Shown piece after piece: positions 8,212 through 18,128 of a DNA stretch of 64,000 nt (positions are counted from its first letter, which is position 1; each line of letters starts with the position of its first letter). The notes below the pieces were generated by a model that did not search any database, had not been told where the DNA came from, and was given only the letters and a program-made list of their open reading frames with translations. The translations under genes were made by a program, and so were the position numbers. The stretch comes from Selaginella moellendorffii (taxonomy: Eukaryota > Streptophyta > Lycopodiopsida > Selaginellales > Selaginellaceae): contig NW_003314317.1 in NCBI RefSeq assembly GCF_000143415.4, positions 434,001-498,000 on the forward strand, given 5' to 3'.

Positions 8212-9863
8212 ATGAAGAGGAAGAAGATCCGGAGTGGATGGCAGAAGGTCGTGATCCAGGCGGCATTGAGATGGTTGTGTCCAGCTCTCGCAATGGCGGC
8301 GCTTCTCGTCCTCATCGCGGAACTGCGAGTTTGGCCGGATGAGAGCGGGGAGGTAGGCGCGCGTGAGATTTTCTTCTTTCTTGCGGTGTAATTCTGTGAA
8401 TTGGAAGGAAAGAAGGCCCGGATCGAAGTGGAGAATGCGAATCCAGAGATTACTGCGACAGGGAGGAAGGAATCGAATCTCGGTAGCCTGGCAATGCCGA
8501 TGAGGAGAGCGAAAGGACACAGTGAACGTAAGCGTTTTCCTTTTATGTAAGGCAGTAACGCGCAGTGTTTTTTTTTTCTCTTGTGCTTCTTCCAGCATGT
8601 TTGAAGCTCCCAAGCGATGAAGTGATTGAAAAGCTTGAATTCCCATCGAGACTTCCTAGTCCCTTGGGAGATCTTCGCTTTGCCAAGCAGTCGGGAAGTG
8701 GTGTGGAAGCAAACACGAACAGATTTGTGGGATCTCAGACCATGGCTGAGAGAAATAGCTCGTTCCAGGTGAGAATGTTAATAGCTATGCTTCTACACTA
8801 AATGTTTTTTTCTTTACTTGCTAGATTCGCGAAAATATGGAGGTGCATTGTGGTTTCTACGGTGAAGACCCTGGTTTTGACATTGACGAAGTGGACACAG
8901 CTTTTCTAAAAACTTGCAAGGCTGTTGTGACGACTTGCAACTTCGGCGGAGGAGATGATATCTATCAGCCGATTGGCATGTCAAATGCTTCTCTAGCAAA
9001 GGTCTGGCTCATCGATTTCTCTTCAGTTGATCTTCGTTTCTCACAAGAACTTTTCAGGTGTGTTACGTTGCGTTTTGGGACGAGGTGACCCTTTCGCAAA
9101 TGCCAGAGGATAAAAGACCATCTCCCGACACTCGCATGGCTGGCTTGTGGAGAGTAGTCGTCGTTCGAAACCTTCCTTTCAACGACCAGCGTCGAAACGG
9201 GAAAATTCCAAAGGTATTTCGTCCTTATAAAACCTTCTCGCTCATTGCTTTCCGAGTTGGTGCAGTTGCTGGGGCACAGACTATTTCCAAACGTCAGATA
9301 CTCAATCTGGGTGGACTCCAAGTACCAGTTCCGTCGTGATCCCATGGCAGTTTTCCATGCCCTGCTGTGGAGTCCCCAGGCAGCGCTGGGGATTTCAGAG
9401 CATGGAGCTCGACGGTGCGTTTACCGTGAAGGCAAAGCCGTGGTGGCCAAGAACAAAGCTTTGCCAGCCGAGGTGGACTTGCAACTCAGTCAGTACCAGG
9501 CGGAAGGATTTCCAGAAAACGCAACTTTCAATGGTCACAAAGGTACTGAACTATTCTTCAATGATATTTTCGTATCTAAAAACATGTCTCATGTTTTGTT
9601 TTTTTTTTGTTTGTTTTCCAGCATTGGCTGAAGCATCAGTGATTGTAAGAGAACACACTCCAGTGACCAACCTGTTTATGTGCCTGTGGTTTAACGAGGT
9701 GGTCCGCTACACTGCAAGGGACCAGCTGAGCTTTCCTTACGTTCTCCGACGCTTCGGGCTGCTCCAGCTCAACATGTTCCCCGTTTGCACACGCAAAGCG
9801 CTTGTGAATAGCATCGGCCACAAACAAAAGGCAAAACCACTCGAGAGAATTCCCACCGAGTAG
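8212..9863 (+). CDS. DUF616 protein (TOD1/MUCI70-like, Golgi type II membrane protein)
   Basis: Seven exons inferred from frame and splice sites: 8212-8352, 8416-8527, 8596-8768, 8825-9001, 9058-9213, 9266-9542, 9622-9863, giving about 425 residues. A basic N-terminus is followed by one membrane segment (RWLCPALAMAALLVLIAEL), as in type II Golgi enzymes. The catalytic-like region shows the DUF616 landmarks in order: MEVHCGFYGEDPGFDIDEVD, a TTCNFGG.DD segment, GLWRVVVVRNLPFNDQRRNG, LFPNVRYSIWVDSKYQFRRD, VIVREHTPVTNLFMCLWFNE and RDQLSFPYVL. Plant members include TOD1 and MUCI70, linked to turgor/ceramide metabolism and to cell-wall polysaccharide synthesis. The start of exon 2 could be 8413 instead of 8416. 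The donor of exon 4 (AAG|GTCTGG) is weak but the frame requires it. Confidence 0.85.
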
Positions 9864-10099
9864 GCAATCAGGTTAGTGCCTTCCACGTTTTAATATTTCT
9901 CCACCTTTCTCCACCTTTCTCTTTTGTTTCTTCTGATATTATTTGGATTCCCTCTTCTGACTTAGATCTTGTTGCAGTCACATTTTTTTCTCGGTTCCGA
10001 AAGACGACGCCGTCTAGCAGCTGGAGTTTGCGCGTATGACCCGAACGACCGCATTCACGGCACCTTGACACGGTCCTTGAGCTCAACTCAACTTCCGGG

Positions 10100-10106
10100 T
10101 ATAAAA
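10100..10106 (+). promoter_or_regulatory. TATA box of the first DUF538 gene
   Basis: TATAAAA lies 72 bp before the start codon at 10178, with a CACC repeat between them in the presumed 5' leader. Confidence 0.6.
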
Positions 10107-10177
10107 ACCGAAGCAGGCTTTTCCCGGAGATCATCGCCACCACCACCACCACCACCGTCAACTTTAGCTCGATCGCC

Positions 10178-10588
10178 ATGGGTGTTCCCGAGGATCAACG
10201 AAAAGCCGCCGAAGTTTACACTGGCCAGGCCGTCTTCTCCAAGAAGTCCATGGAGCTCATGGACGAGTTTGGACTTCCATCCGGACTGCTGCCTCTCACA
10301 GGCGTGGAAGAATGCGGGATTGTGAGAGAGACCGGCTTCATCTGGATCGTCCTCAAGAAGGAGATGGAACACTACTTCAAGCTGGCGGGGCGCAGAGTCT
10401 CGTTTGGGACGGAGATCACGGCCGTGGCTGCCAGCGGCCAGCTCAAGAACATAACCGGGATCAAGGCCCGCGAGATGATGCTGTGGGTGGAGGTGAAAGC
10501 CATGGAAGTCGAGCAGCGCAAGATCCGGTTTAGAGCTCTCGCTGGGATCACTCGCTCGTTCCCGGTGGATTGCTTCGCTGCGGTATGA
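10178..10588 (+). CDS. DUF538 family protein (first of a tandem pair)
   Basis: Intronless, 136 residues, no signal peptide. It has the short DUF538 form: KSMELMDEFGLPSGLLPL near the N-terminus, then EECGIVRETGFIWIVLKK, YFKLAGRRVSFGTEITA, a basic-acidic middle and IRFRALAGITRSFPVDCFA at the end. The family is plant-specific, and members have been linked to stress and chlorophyll handling without a settled biochemical role. It lies 443 bp upstream of a second DUF538 gene in the same orientation, about 55-60% identical by eye, so the two are a local duplication. A TATA box precedes it. Confidence 0.9.
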   Translation: MGVPEDQRKAAEVYTGQAVFSKKSMELMDEFGLPSGLLPLTGVEECGIVRETGFIWIVLKKEMEHYFKLAGRRVSFGTEITAVAASGQLKNITGIKAREMMLWVEVKAMEVEQRKIRFRALAGITRSFPVDCFAAV

Positions 10589-10910
10589 AGAAGAGATCGA
10601 TTAGTCCTATAAATTCCACTCTTTGGATCAAAGTTAAACGATTAGTTCTATATATTTGAGTCGGAATTATAAACGATTGTAGTTACATTTTCTTAGCCAA
10701 AAGGTTGGTTCTTGTTTCCATTTTTCGGTTCGATATCTCTCGCCCTCAAACTTAAAAAGACCGCGTCAACTTTTTCCACGAGAAATACATATTTTGTTTT
10801 GTTTCTCGTTATACGGGCTGCGTGGTTCGCCACCTAACGAGAGTAAATTTTGCTGACACGCGCGCCCGTACGCTCCACCACTTGTGGACCCCTGGCTCAT
10901 CCCGCCTCTG

Positions 10911-10917
10911 TATAAAA
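10911..10917 (+). promoter_or_regulatory. TATA box of the second DUF538 gene
   Basis: TATAAAA lies 114 bp before the start codon at 11031 and after a GC-rich stretch (10855-10880). Confidence 0.6.
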
Positions 10918-11030
10918 CGTACAATCCCTCCCTTCTCTTCCCTGTGTATCTCGTCTATAGCCATAGCTAGAGCTGAGTGAGAGAAGAGCACTCCAGAAGA
11001 GGGAAAGAGAGCTCTCGAGCTTCCACAGCT

Positions 11031-11453
11031 ATGGTGGTCACCGACGAGCAGAAGAAGGGCGGCGAGATGTACCAGGGGCACGAAGTTTGCCTGCCCAAGG
11101 CGGTGGAATTGCTCCAGCAGTTTGGATTGCCTGGAGGGCTCTTGCCCCTTGAGGATGTCGAGGAATGCGGCGTGGTGCACGACACCGGCTTCGTCTGGAT
11201 CCTCTCCAAGAAGAAAGTGGAGCACTACTTCAAGCTCGCCAAGCGCAAGGTGTGCTACGGCACCGAGATCACGGCTCACATCGTCAAGAACAAGCTGGGG
11301 CAGCTGCGCGGTGTCAAGGCCAGAGAGCTGCTGCTGTGGGTGGACGTGAACGAGATCGAGGTGGACGAGCGCGACTCGGGTAAGATCCACTTCCGCGGCC
11401 TGGCCGGGATCACGCGGACTTTCCCGGTGGAGTGCTTCGCTCCAGGCGAGTGA
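11031..11453 (+). CDS. DUF538 family protein (second of a tandem pair)
   Basis: Intronless, 140 residues starting MVVTDEQKKGGEMYQG. An in-frame ATG at 10977 would add 18 Arg/Ser-rich residues lying in the presumed leader; the start at 11031 gives the same N-terminal layout as the neighbouring paralog and is preferred. Landmarks: AVELLQQFGLPGGLLPLEDV, EECGVVHDTGFVWILSKKK, YFKLAKRKVCYGTEITAH, a WVDVNEIEVDE segment and FRGLAGITRTFPVECFAPG. Compared with its neighbour it has four extra residues near the acidic segment before KIHFRG. Likely cytosolic; role unknown beyond family membership. Confidence 0.9.
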   Translation: MVVTDEQKKGGEMYQGHEVCLPKAVELLQQFGLPGGLLPLEDVEECGVVHDTGFVWILSKKKVEHYFKLAKRKVCYGTEITAHIVKNKLGQLRGVKARELLLWVDVNEIEVDERDSGKIHFRGLAGITRTFPVECFAPGE

Positions 11454-11770
11454 TGGAAGGAGCTCTCTTTTAAACCGGGAAGAGGGGGATCTGGAAAGTT
11501 GAGCTATCGGTTAGTTCCATCTTTGAGTTCCTAGAGTAGAAAAACTTCCCTGGTGTTGTTAGTTTGCAAAGAAAGCACAAACTTTAAATCGATCAATTGT
11601 TCCAGCGAGTGTTCTCGCCGTTGTTTCTACCTTCTCGCGGCTATCTACAAGGTTCTGTTTGTTATTTGGGTGATTGATCCTGGAAGTTAACGCATCGGTG
11701 CCGAGAAGGAAAAAAATGAAAACAAAACCATACCACAGTGTTTACAAACTCGAGGAGAGTGAAAGCTTTG

Positions 11771-12605
11771 TCAGCTCGGTGGTGAGTGGTGAAACTTTGC
11801 TTTGTCGAAGAGCAGACGAATGGGAGATTTCGGTGTCTTTGGAGGCGTCGTCCTCGGCGAGGTCTTGTTCTTCGCAGACTGCTTCGTAGCCTGGAACAAA
11901 AAATGATGAGAATGAAGAACAGAGGAAAAATGGTCAGAGCAAGTTACAGAAGTGATGAGTTTGTCGAACGCGTTTGGCCCATACTCCGAGATGTACTGAG
12001 CTACGGCTACTCGGGCGTCGGAGCTCATCATGCGAAGCAACTTCTTTTGCTTCTCGTTGTAGTCATACGTGTGTTCGTCGTCCAGGTGATCCTTTTGGGT
12101 TTGTATGTTGTATAGTCCTCTTCTAACGTAGTTCCTGTAGAGGAAGCAAGCACCGCGGAACTGTGGAAGTATGAGCCAGAAGATCAAAAGTATTTTGACC
12201 ATCGGCCAGATTGGAATCCTGGAACGAAAAAGTGAAGAGATCATATAAGAAAGCCCCACAAGAAATAGAGAAAGAGAAAGAACGAACTTACATTTCTAGG
12301 ACTCTGTCTGCTGCTAGCTCGAAGAGTGCTATGAAGGAATATATCACCCAGTAAGTAAGCCATTGCTCATCGTCTTCCTTGAAAGGGCTCTCAATCGCCC
12401 TGATTGATTGATACCTGGAAGAAGGAGAATGATGTTTTGGACATAGAACATCGTAGAAGGAAAAGAGGAGAACTTACAATGGATAGCCGAGCATCACAGC
12501 CGGTCTGGAATCGCGCAAAATTAGCGAAATGCTCGATAGGCACGATTGAGAAGCTTACCCGAGATAAGGCACCAAGGATTTGAGCAGCGTCAGGGTCACG
12601 CCCAT
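11771..12605 (-). CDS. HVA22-like protein (TB2/DP1/HVA22 family)
   Basis: Five exons on the minus strand: 12559-12605, 12478-12504, 12292-12414, 11948-12218, 11771-11890, giving 195 residues. All introns are short (54, 63, 73, 57 bp) with GT-AG ends. Exons 1-2 encode MGVTLTLLKS..PYL and a PAVMLGYPLYQS hairpin, exon 3 has AIESPFKEDDEQWLTYWVIY plus a membrane hairpin, and exon 4 starts IPIWPMVKILLIFWLILPQF with RGACFLYRNYVRR. This is the TB2/DP1/HVA22 layout: reticulon-like hairpin proteins of the ER that shape tubules, ABA- and stress-inducible in barley. The C-terminal 80 residues are polar with a Thr/Pro/Lys-rich tail (TSPRTTPPKTPKS), as in HVA22-like i/j proteins. It is divergent from PRORP. 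Confidence 0.88.
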
Positions 12606-12941
12606 CCTGGAGAAAATCTGTGAGGAATCGCTCTGACGAGCACTCGCGGCTACAAAATCCGCGAATTCATACCTCGAAACTCCTGGAAATCGACGAGCTC
12701 CTTCGCATCAACGTCGCTGTCTCGTCTAGGGCAGCATTTGTTTTTATGCGAGCTATGCTTGTGCTTGCAGGATAGCATATTCCAGGACTGCAAGAAAAGC
12801 TATCCAACGGTATTGGAGCTGATAGAAAACTTCAACGGGCAGATCCCTGCCACGTGACCCACCCAAGAGCCCTAAGGTTTTAGGGTTCTTCATCCACTCG
12901 AATTTTCGTTTTGATTTATTTGTGGCGATGCGGTGCTGGCG
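12606..12941. promoter_or_regulatory. Divergent promoter between HVA22 and PRORP
   Basis: About 336 bp separate the two start codons. It contains a CCACGTGAC G-box/ABRE-like site (CACGTG at 12851-12856) and, about 25 bp further, a TTTTAGGGTT telo-box-like motif (12878-12887). G-boxes fit an ABA-responsive HVA22 gene; telo-boxes are common in plant genes for RNA and translation functions, which would fit PRORP. The pairing of motif to gene is inference. Confidence 0.5.
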
Positions 12942-15555
12942 ATGAATCTCTCGGGGATCTCGTTCGTCTGCTTGCGATTCTCGCCGCTGGTCTCATCGCT
13001 ACAGCCACTCCATGGCGCCTTAGGTAGTTTGCTTTCGATTCATTCTAAATTCTTGAAGGAGAGCTTGGCTTGCAGGGCGTCGGTAGCCTTAGCCGCGAGT
13101 AGCTATTACAGTAAAGAGATCGGCGTAGTCTTAGATCCCTGGCATTGCTACAGGAGGCCCGTAAGTGGCGATTCACAGGAAGCTGGAGAGATCAAAGTCT
13201 CGCCAAGTAAGAAATCGAGGGGCGAGAAGTCTATAGCTGTTACAAGCGACACTCACATTGCTAAATCCAGCTCAAAGAAGGCTGGGATCAAGAAGGAAAC
13301 TAAGGAGCTTTCATCTTCTTCATCCTCGGCCAAGTGTAAGAAGAAGAAAATCGAGATCGAGGCAGCCGAAGTGAAGTCCGAAACGATCAATCCTCTGGAA
13401 GGTAAGCTGCAAACTCTGGTCGTGCCTGAAAGCGTCCTTTGGCTGAAGCCGCTGCCTGTGAAGATCGAGATCCAGAAGGCAAAAGTTGGCCGAAGGAAAG
13501 AGAAGAATTCGTGAAGTCATGCCGATAGCCAGTGAGGTTTTGGAGGGTGACCTGCCGCTGAGGGTCAATTATCTTCAGCTGGAAACCAAGAAGAGAGCTG
13601 CGACAGACAACACGAATCACGAGAGCAAGCGATGCGTCCAGAAGAAGAAGAAGTTTACGCCCGACTCGGAGCTGAGGTTCAAGCTGGAGAGCTGCTCGAA
13701 AGTGGGGGACGTGACTGGAGCTTTGGACATTTACGACTCCAGCAAGGATCAAGGTGTGAAGCTGAGCCAGTATCACTACAACGTTCTCTTGTACCTGTGC
13801 TCGTCGGCTGCATTGGGAGTGATCGTTCCGGGGAAAGGCACCAGGCATCAGAAAAGTTCTTCGGAGGTAGCAGCCACCGTAGAAGACGAGGGGATTTTGT
13901 TCCGGGGAAACATGACCGCTTTGGTGCCACGAAACACCACGGGCTTGTCGCAAGAAGTGATGAAGCTGGCACTGGATAGGGGCCTGGAGATTTACGAGCG
14001 GATGAAACTCGAAGGTATCTCGGCGAACGAGGCGGCCTTCACGTCCATTGCAAGGCTCGCTGTTGCGAAACGGGATGGCGACTTGGCCTTTTCACTGGTG
14101 AAAGAGATGACAACGTCCGGGATCACTCCCAAGCTGAGGTCTTACGGTCCAGCGCTCTACACTTACTTCAAGTCCAACCAGGTTGACAAGGCGTTTGAGG
14201 TTGACGATCATATGCGCTCCTTCGGTGTCCAGCCAGAGGAGATGGAGCTCCAAATTTTGCTAGAGCTGAGCTTGAAGGCAGGACTGGACCAAAGAGTGTA
14301 CTCGGTGCTACACAGGTTGAGGCGCTCAGTGAGAGAAGTTTCTCCATCCACGGCTACTACTATTGAGAGATGGTTTTCAAGCGACGCTGCCTCGTCCAGT
14401 GGGAGTGACAAGAAGTATGACGACGAGGACGTTAGAAGAGCTCTGGCAGCACAAGGTGGTGGTGGTCTCGAACTCGGCTGGATCGGCTCCGGGGGATGGA
14501 GTGTAAAGCGCACAGCTTTGGACGCGAGCGGAGTATGCGAAAGCTGCAGGCACAAGATGGCCGCTGTCGATCTTAACGCAGAAGAAACGAACAGGTTTGC
14601 GGAGAATCTGGCTGCTCTGGCTTGTGAGAAAGAACGCGACGCAAATTCTTTCAAGGAGTTCCAGGTAAAAAGACTATCTTTCTCTTCTTTTTTATGTTAG
14701 CCATTAACTTGTAGCATATCGCAGGAGTGGATGGCCGAGCATGGACCATTTGATGCCATAGTGGATGGCGCAAACGTTGCCTTGTTCAATCAGAACTTCA
14801 GTGCTGGAGGATTCAGTTTCTCACAGGTAACTGCATGCTACATGTTCTTCCGCTGATCTCCTCTCTACTTTGTTTTGTTTTCGTAGCTGAATTCCGTCGT
14901 GACCGAGCTATCAAATCAGCATGGGAAATCACCCTTGGTGATCTTGCATAAAAGGCGCGTCACTGGAGGGCCAGCAGCTTCTCCCCAATCTCAGGAACTA
15001 TTGAAGCAGTGGACTGCAGCGAATGCTCTATATACCGCTGCGACGGGATCAAACGACGACTGGTTAGTCTTTTTTTTCTGGAGAAAACTAGAGAAGAGAT
15101 CATCTTGCCTTACAATCTTATCACTCTCCAGGTATTGGCTTTACGCCGCCGTGACGTGCAAGTGCTTGCTGGTTAGCAACGACGAGATGAGAGACCATCT
15201 CTTTCAGATGCTTGGGAACGATCTATTTCCTCGGTGGAAGGAGCGACATCAGGTAAAACTCCGAGCTTTAAGTTAGTAGAAGTTCATGTTTCTCGCAGGC
15301 TCGCTTTGGGTTCTCGAATAGCAACCCGTTTTTCGACATGCCGCCCCCATATTCTACGGTGATCCAGGTTTTACTCTCGGATTTTCTCTCTTTTTGTACG
15401 CGCTCACTGAATTCGTGCTCCAGGAATGCGAGAATGGTTCTTGGCATTTCCCGATTAGCAGAGGCAACGATGAAAATGATGAAGCCGAGGAGCCGCGCAA
15501 GCAGCCGCGATCTTGGCTTTGCATCACGCGACGAGGAAACAAAGTAATTGAATGA
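12942..15555 (+). CDS. PRORP: Protein-only RNase P (PRORP), with a frame discontinuity in exon 1
   Basis: Processes the 5' ends of precursor tRNAs in organelles and/or nucleus. Exons: 12942-14664, 14725-14826, 14887-15062, 15132-15252, 15299-15367, 15424-15555. The PPR domain (SQYHYNVLLYLCSSAA, FTSIARLAVAKRDGDLAFSL, RSYGPALYTYFKSNQVDKAF) is followed by the zinc-binding connector (GVCESCRHKM with the later W.C pair) and the NYN metallonuclease domain: FDAIVDGANVALFNQN, PLVILHKRRVTGGPA, GSNDDWYWLYAAVTCKCLL, SNDEMRDHLFQMLGNDLFPR and MPPPYSTVIQECENGSWH. All catalytic aspartates (DGAN, NDDW, SNDEMRD) are present. The N-terminus MNLSGISFVCLRFSPLVSSL looks like a targeting peptide. The ATG at 12942 is used because the frame further upstream has only GTG. 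Between about 13486 and 13511 the open frame shifts by one base; either a short unrecognised intron or an indel is needed. Confidence 0.88.
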
Positions 15556-15614
15556 GACGAAGAAGAATTAAAATATGTTAAAAAGAAGAGGTTTTTTAGG
15601 GCTCTTCCCTGTCA

Positions 15615-17816
15615 ATGGTGAAAATCGCCAGGAGCTCAATCGAACAGAGGTTGAGGGCGTGCGTAGATCTGATCGAAGGGCAGCGCCTCCATGGCCGGGT
15701 CCGCTCCGATTTCCGCGACGACACCTTCCTCGCCAATCTGCTCGTCCAAATGTATGGGCGGTGCGGCAGCGTCAAGGACGCGCGCGCGGCATTCAAGCAG
15801 ATCGAGCACCGCGACCAATTCTCGTGGAATCTCATGCTTGGCGCTTACGTCCAGAACGGCTGCGTCGCCGACGCCAAGAAGATGTTCGATCGGATGAAGC
15901 GGCGAGACATCGTCTCGTGGACGACGGTCATGGCAGCATTTGCCCAATGCGGGCAATTGCAGGAGGCCGAGCGAATGCTCCACCGGATGCCAAATCTTAG
16001 CGCCGTGTCGTGGAATTCGATCATCGCGGGCTACGCGCAAGCTGGAAACGCTCGATCAGCGAAGGCGTTGTTCGATCAAATGCCTGTGGTGGATGAGATC
16101 TCTTGGGCAACGCTCATCGCGGCAAATGCCCAAAAGGGGCATTCTTCCCAGGCCAAAGAAGTCTTTGATGAGATGCCCTCTCGCAATGTATTTGCCTGGA
16201 CGGCGCTCATCCAAGCGCTCGCGGAGGACGGCTATGGCGGCCACGCGATGCGCGCGTTCGAGGCGATGCCGGGCAGGAACTCCGTGGCGTGCAATGCGAT
16301 GATGCGCGCGCTGGCCGAGGCCGGCGATCCGGACGGCGCCAAGAGGGTCTTTGATGACAACCTGGATCGCAGCGTGGTGTCGTGGACGTCGCTCTTCCAG
16401 GGATTGCTCTCCTGGCAGCGGCCGCTCGAGGAGGCGGAGGAGATCTTCGCGCGCTGCCCTGCCAGGGACGCCGTGCTCTGGAATTCGATGCTCGCGGCCC
16501 ACGCCGCCAGGCCGCAATCGATCGCTGCGGCAAAAGCCCTCTTTCGCCGGATGCCTGGGAAGAACGTCGTGTCCTGGACGACGATGATCTCCGCCTACGT
16601 CGCCGCTGGAGACCTCCGCCGCGCGGATCGCGTCTTCTCGCGGATGCCCTGGCACGACGCCGTGGTCTGGAACGCGATGATCGCCGGATACGCGAGCAAG
16701 GCCAGGGTGGATCGCGCCGAGGAGCTCTTCGCTCGAATGCCCGGGTGGAATCCCACGTCGTGGTATCTCATGATCGCGGCGTATGCACACAATGGCCACT
16801 GCTCCAGCGCGATCGAGCTCTTCCGGCTCATGAATCTGGATGGGACGAACGCCGCCAGCGAGTTCTTGTTCGTGAGCTTGCTGGGGGCTTGCAGCCACAA
16901 GGGGACGATCGAGGAGGGGTGGGGGATCTTCCGGGAGATGGTGGGCGATTTTGGAGTGGTGGCGATCAAGGAGCACTACTGCGCGATGATCGATGTGCTG
17001 GGGCGGGCGGGGAAGCTGCGCGAGGCGGAGGAGCTGGCGGAGACGATGCCTTTCCTGGCGGACGAGGCGGCGTGGGGGAGCTTGCTCGCGGCGTGTAAGG
17101 CGGTGGAGAGCGAGTATGGTGTGGAGGTGGCGAGGAGAGCTGCGGCCAAGGTTATGGAGCTCAGCACCGAGAAGGCGTCGCCATATCTCGCGCTGGCGAG
17201 TGTCTACGTTGGGATCGACAAGGGGGGTGGCAAAGCTGTGGAGAGTTCTTCGATGGATTCTTCTTCCAAGGCTGTGGTAGCAGGGGAGAGTTCTTCCGGA
17301 TCGATTGAGGAGGATTTGACGGAGAGCTCTTTGATGGATTCTTCTTCTAAGGGAGTGGTAGCAGGGGAGAGTTCTTCCAGATCGATAGAGGAGGATTTGA
17401 TGGCGAATGGAGAAGATGGTGGATTGAAAGCAAGCAGTGATGGGGAGGACGATGGAGAAGATGGCGACGAGGGGGTTGACAATTCTGTGGAGAGTTCTTC
17501 GATAGCAGGGGAAAGTTCTTCCAGATCGATTGATTTGATGGCGAAGTCTTCTAGTGGAGAAGGAGAAGACGATGGTGGATTGAGAGCAAGCAGTGATGGG
17601 GGGGAGGACGGAGAAGATGGAGCTCCTGCAATGCTTGGAGGAGATGATTGTGGATCGTCGTCTCGAGCAGTAGCGAGTGGGGAAAGTTTTGTAGGCGAGG
17701 ATGGATCTAACGCATCTTCGCAAACTTCTTCTTCTAGACGACGAGAAACTATTGCTATTGTCGAAGATGGTGGAAACGCTAGAACTCGGGGCAGGAAAAG
17801 GAGAAAAACGTTGTAA
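15615..17816 (+). CDS. Pentatricopeptide repeat protein with a long acidic, serine-rich tail
   Basis: Intronless, 733 residues. About a dozen 31-residue S-type PPR motifs (for example RDIVSWTTVMAAFAQCGQLQ, KNVVSWTTMISAYVAAGDLR) follow a first HGRV/NLLVQMYGRCGSV block. A final L/S pair with FLFVSLLGACSHKGT and HYCAMIDVLGRAGKL ends in a partial E motif (ARRAAAKVMELSTEKASPYL). From about residue 536 the protein changes to a 200-residue tail of repeated Ser, Glu, Gly and Asp blocks (units like SSSKAVVAGESSS and SIEEDL), ending in a basic RGRKRRKTL that looks like a nuclear-type basic cluster. No DYW domain. The PPR part predicts organellar RNA binding; the tail is unlike normal PPR proteins and may be a fused or newly evolved extension. 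Confidence 0.85.
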   Translation: MVKIARSSIEQRLRACVDLIEGQRLHGRVRSDFRDDTFLANLLVQMYGRCGSVKDARAAFKQIEHRDQFSWNLMLGAYVQNGCVADAKKMFDRMKRRDIVSWTTVMAAFAQCGQLQEAERMLHRMPNLSAVSWNSIIAGYAQAGNARSAKALFDQMPVVDEISWATLIAANAQKGHSSQAKEVFDEMPSRNVFAWTALIQALAEDGYGGHAMRAFEAMPGRNSVACNAMMRALAEAGDPDGAKRVFDDNLDRSVVSWTSLFQGLLSWQRPLEEAEEIFARCPARDAVLWNSMLAAHAARPQSIAAAKALFRRMPGKNVVSWTTMISAYVAAGDLRRADRVFSRMPWHDAVVWNAMIAGYASKARVDRAEELFARMPGWNPTSWYLMIAAYAHNGHCSSAIELFRLMNLDGTNAASEFLFVSLLGACSHKGTIEEGWGIFREMVGDFGVVAIKEHYCAMIDVLGRAGKLREAEELAETMPFLADEAAWGSLLAACKAVESEYGVEVARRAAAKVMELSTEKASPYLALASVYVGIDKGGGKAVESSSMDSSSKAVVAGESSSGSIEEDLTESSLMDSSSKGVVAGESSSRSIEEDLMANGEDGGLKASSDGEDDGEDGDEGVDNSVESSSIAGESSSRSIDLMAKSSSGEGEDDGGLRASSDGGEDGEDGAPAMLGGDDCGSSSRAVASGESFVGEDGSNASSQTSSSRRRETIAIVEDGGNARTRGRKRRKTL
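17221..17640 (+). repeat. Degenerate in-frame repeats encoding the PPR tail
   Basis: Units sharing GGGGAGAGTTCTTCC and GATTCTTCTTC cores recur at least four times, separated by GAAGATGG-type acidic codons. The repeats stay in frame with the PPR gene, so they expanded by multiples of three. Confidence 0.7.
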
Positions 17817-17830
17817 CAGCGCATTTTTTT
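17697..17830 (+). repeat. Direct repeat, copy 1 (end of the PPR gene)
   Basis: This 3' end of the PPR coding region and its stop codon (GGATCTAACGCATCTTCGCAAA ... ACGTTGTAACAG) is repeated in the same orientation at 19289-19410, on the other side of the F-box gene. Confidence 0.85.
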
Positions 17831-18128
17831 GTTCCAGCTCTCTTTCGCGGGTCTTTTAAAGATAACATGTCAGCCCTATCTTTATTATCTTACAATAATT
17901 GAGGTTTGTATCATAATTACTTGATTAGTAACATGATCAACCTAAACTAGCCCCTCTAGCCTGAGAGGGCCAAAACGATTGTCATGTGAACCAAGACTTT
18001 TGATATTATAGAGCAAAGAAGGCTGCCAGGGGACGACCAGCCACTTATTTTATCCAATACGCAAGACTTTAGTAAACATTGATAAAAAAACCACCACCAT
18101 TTGCAAACCAAGTAAAAGTGCTTATTGC

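Noticed and set aside
16056-17723. Open minus-strand frame of 555 codons opposite the second PPR gene
   Set aside because: Mirror frame of GC-rich repetitive PPR codons, His/Arg/Pro-rich without domains; the plus strand has clear PPR motifs throughout.
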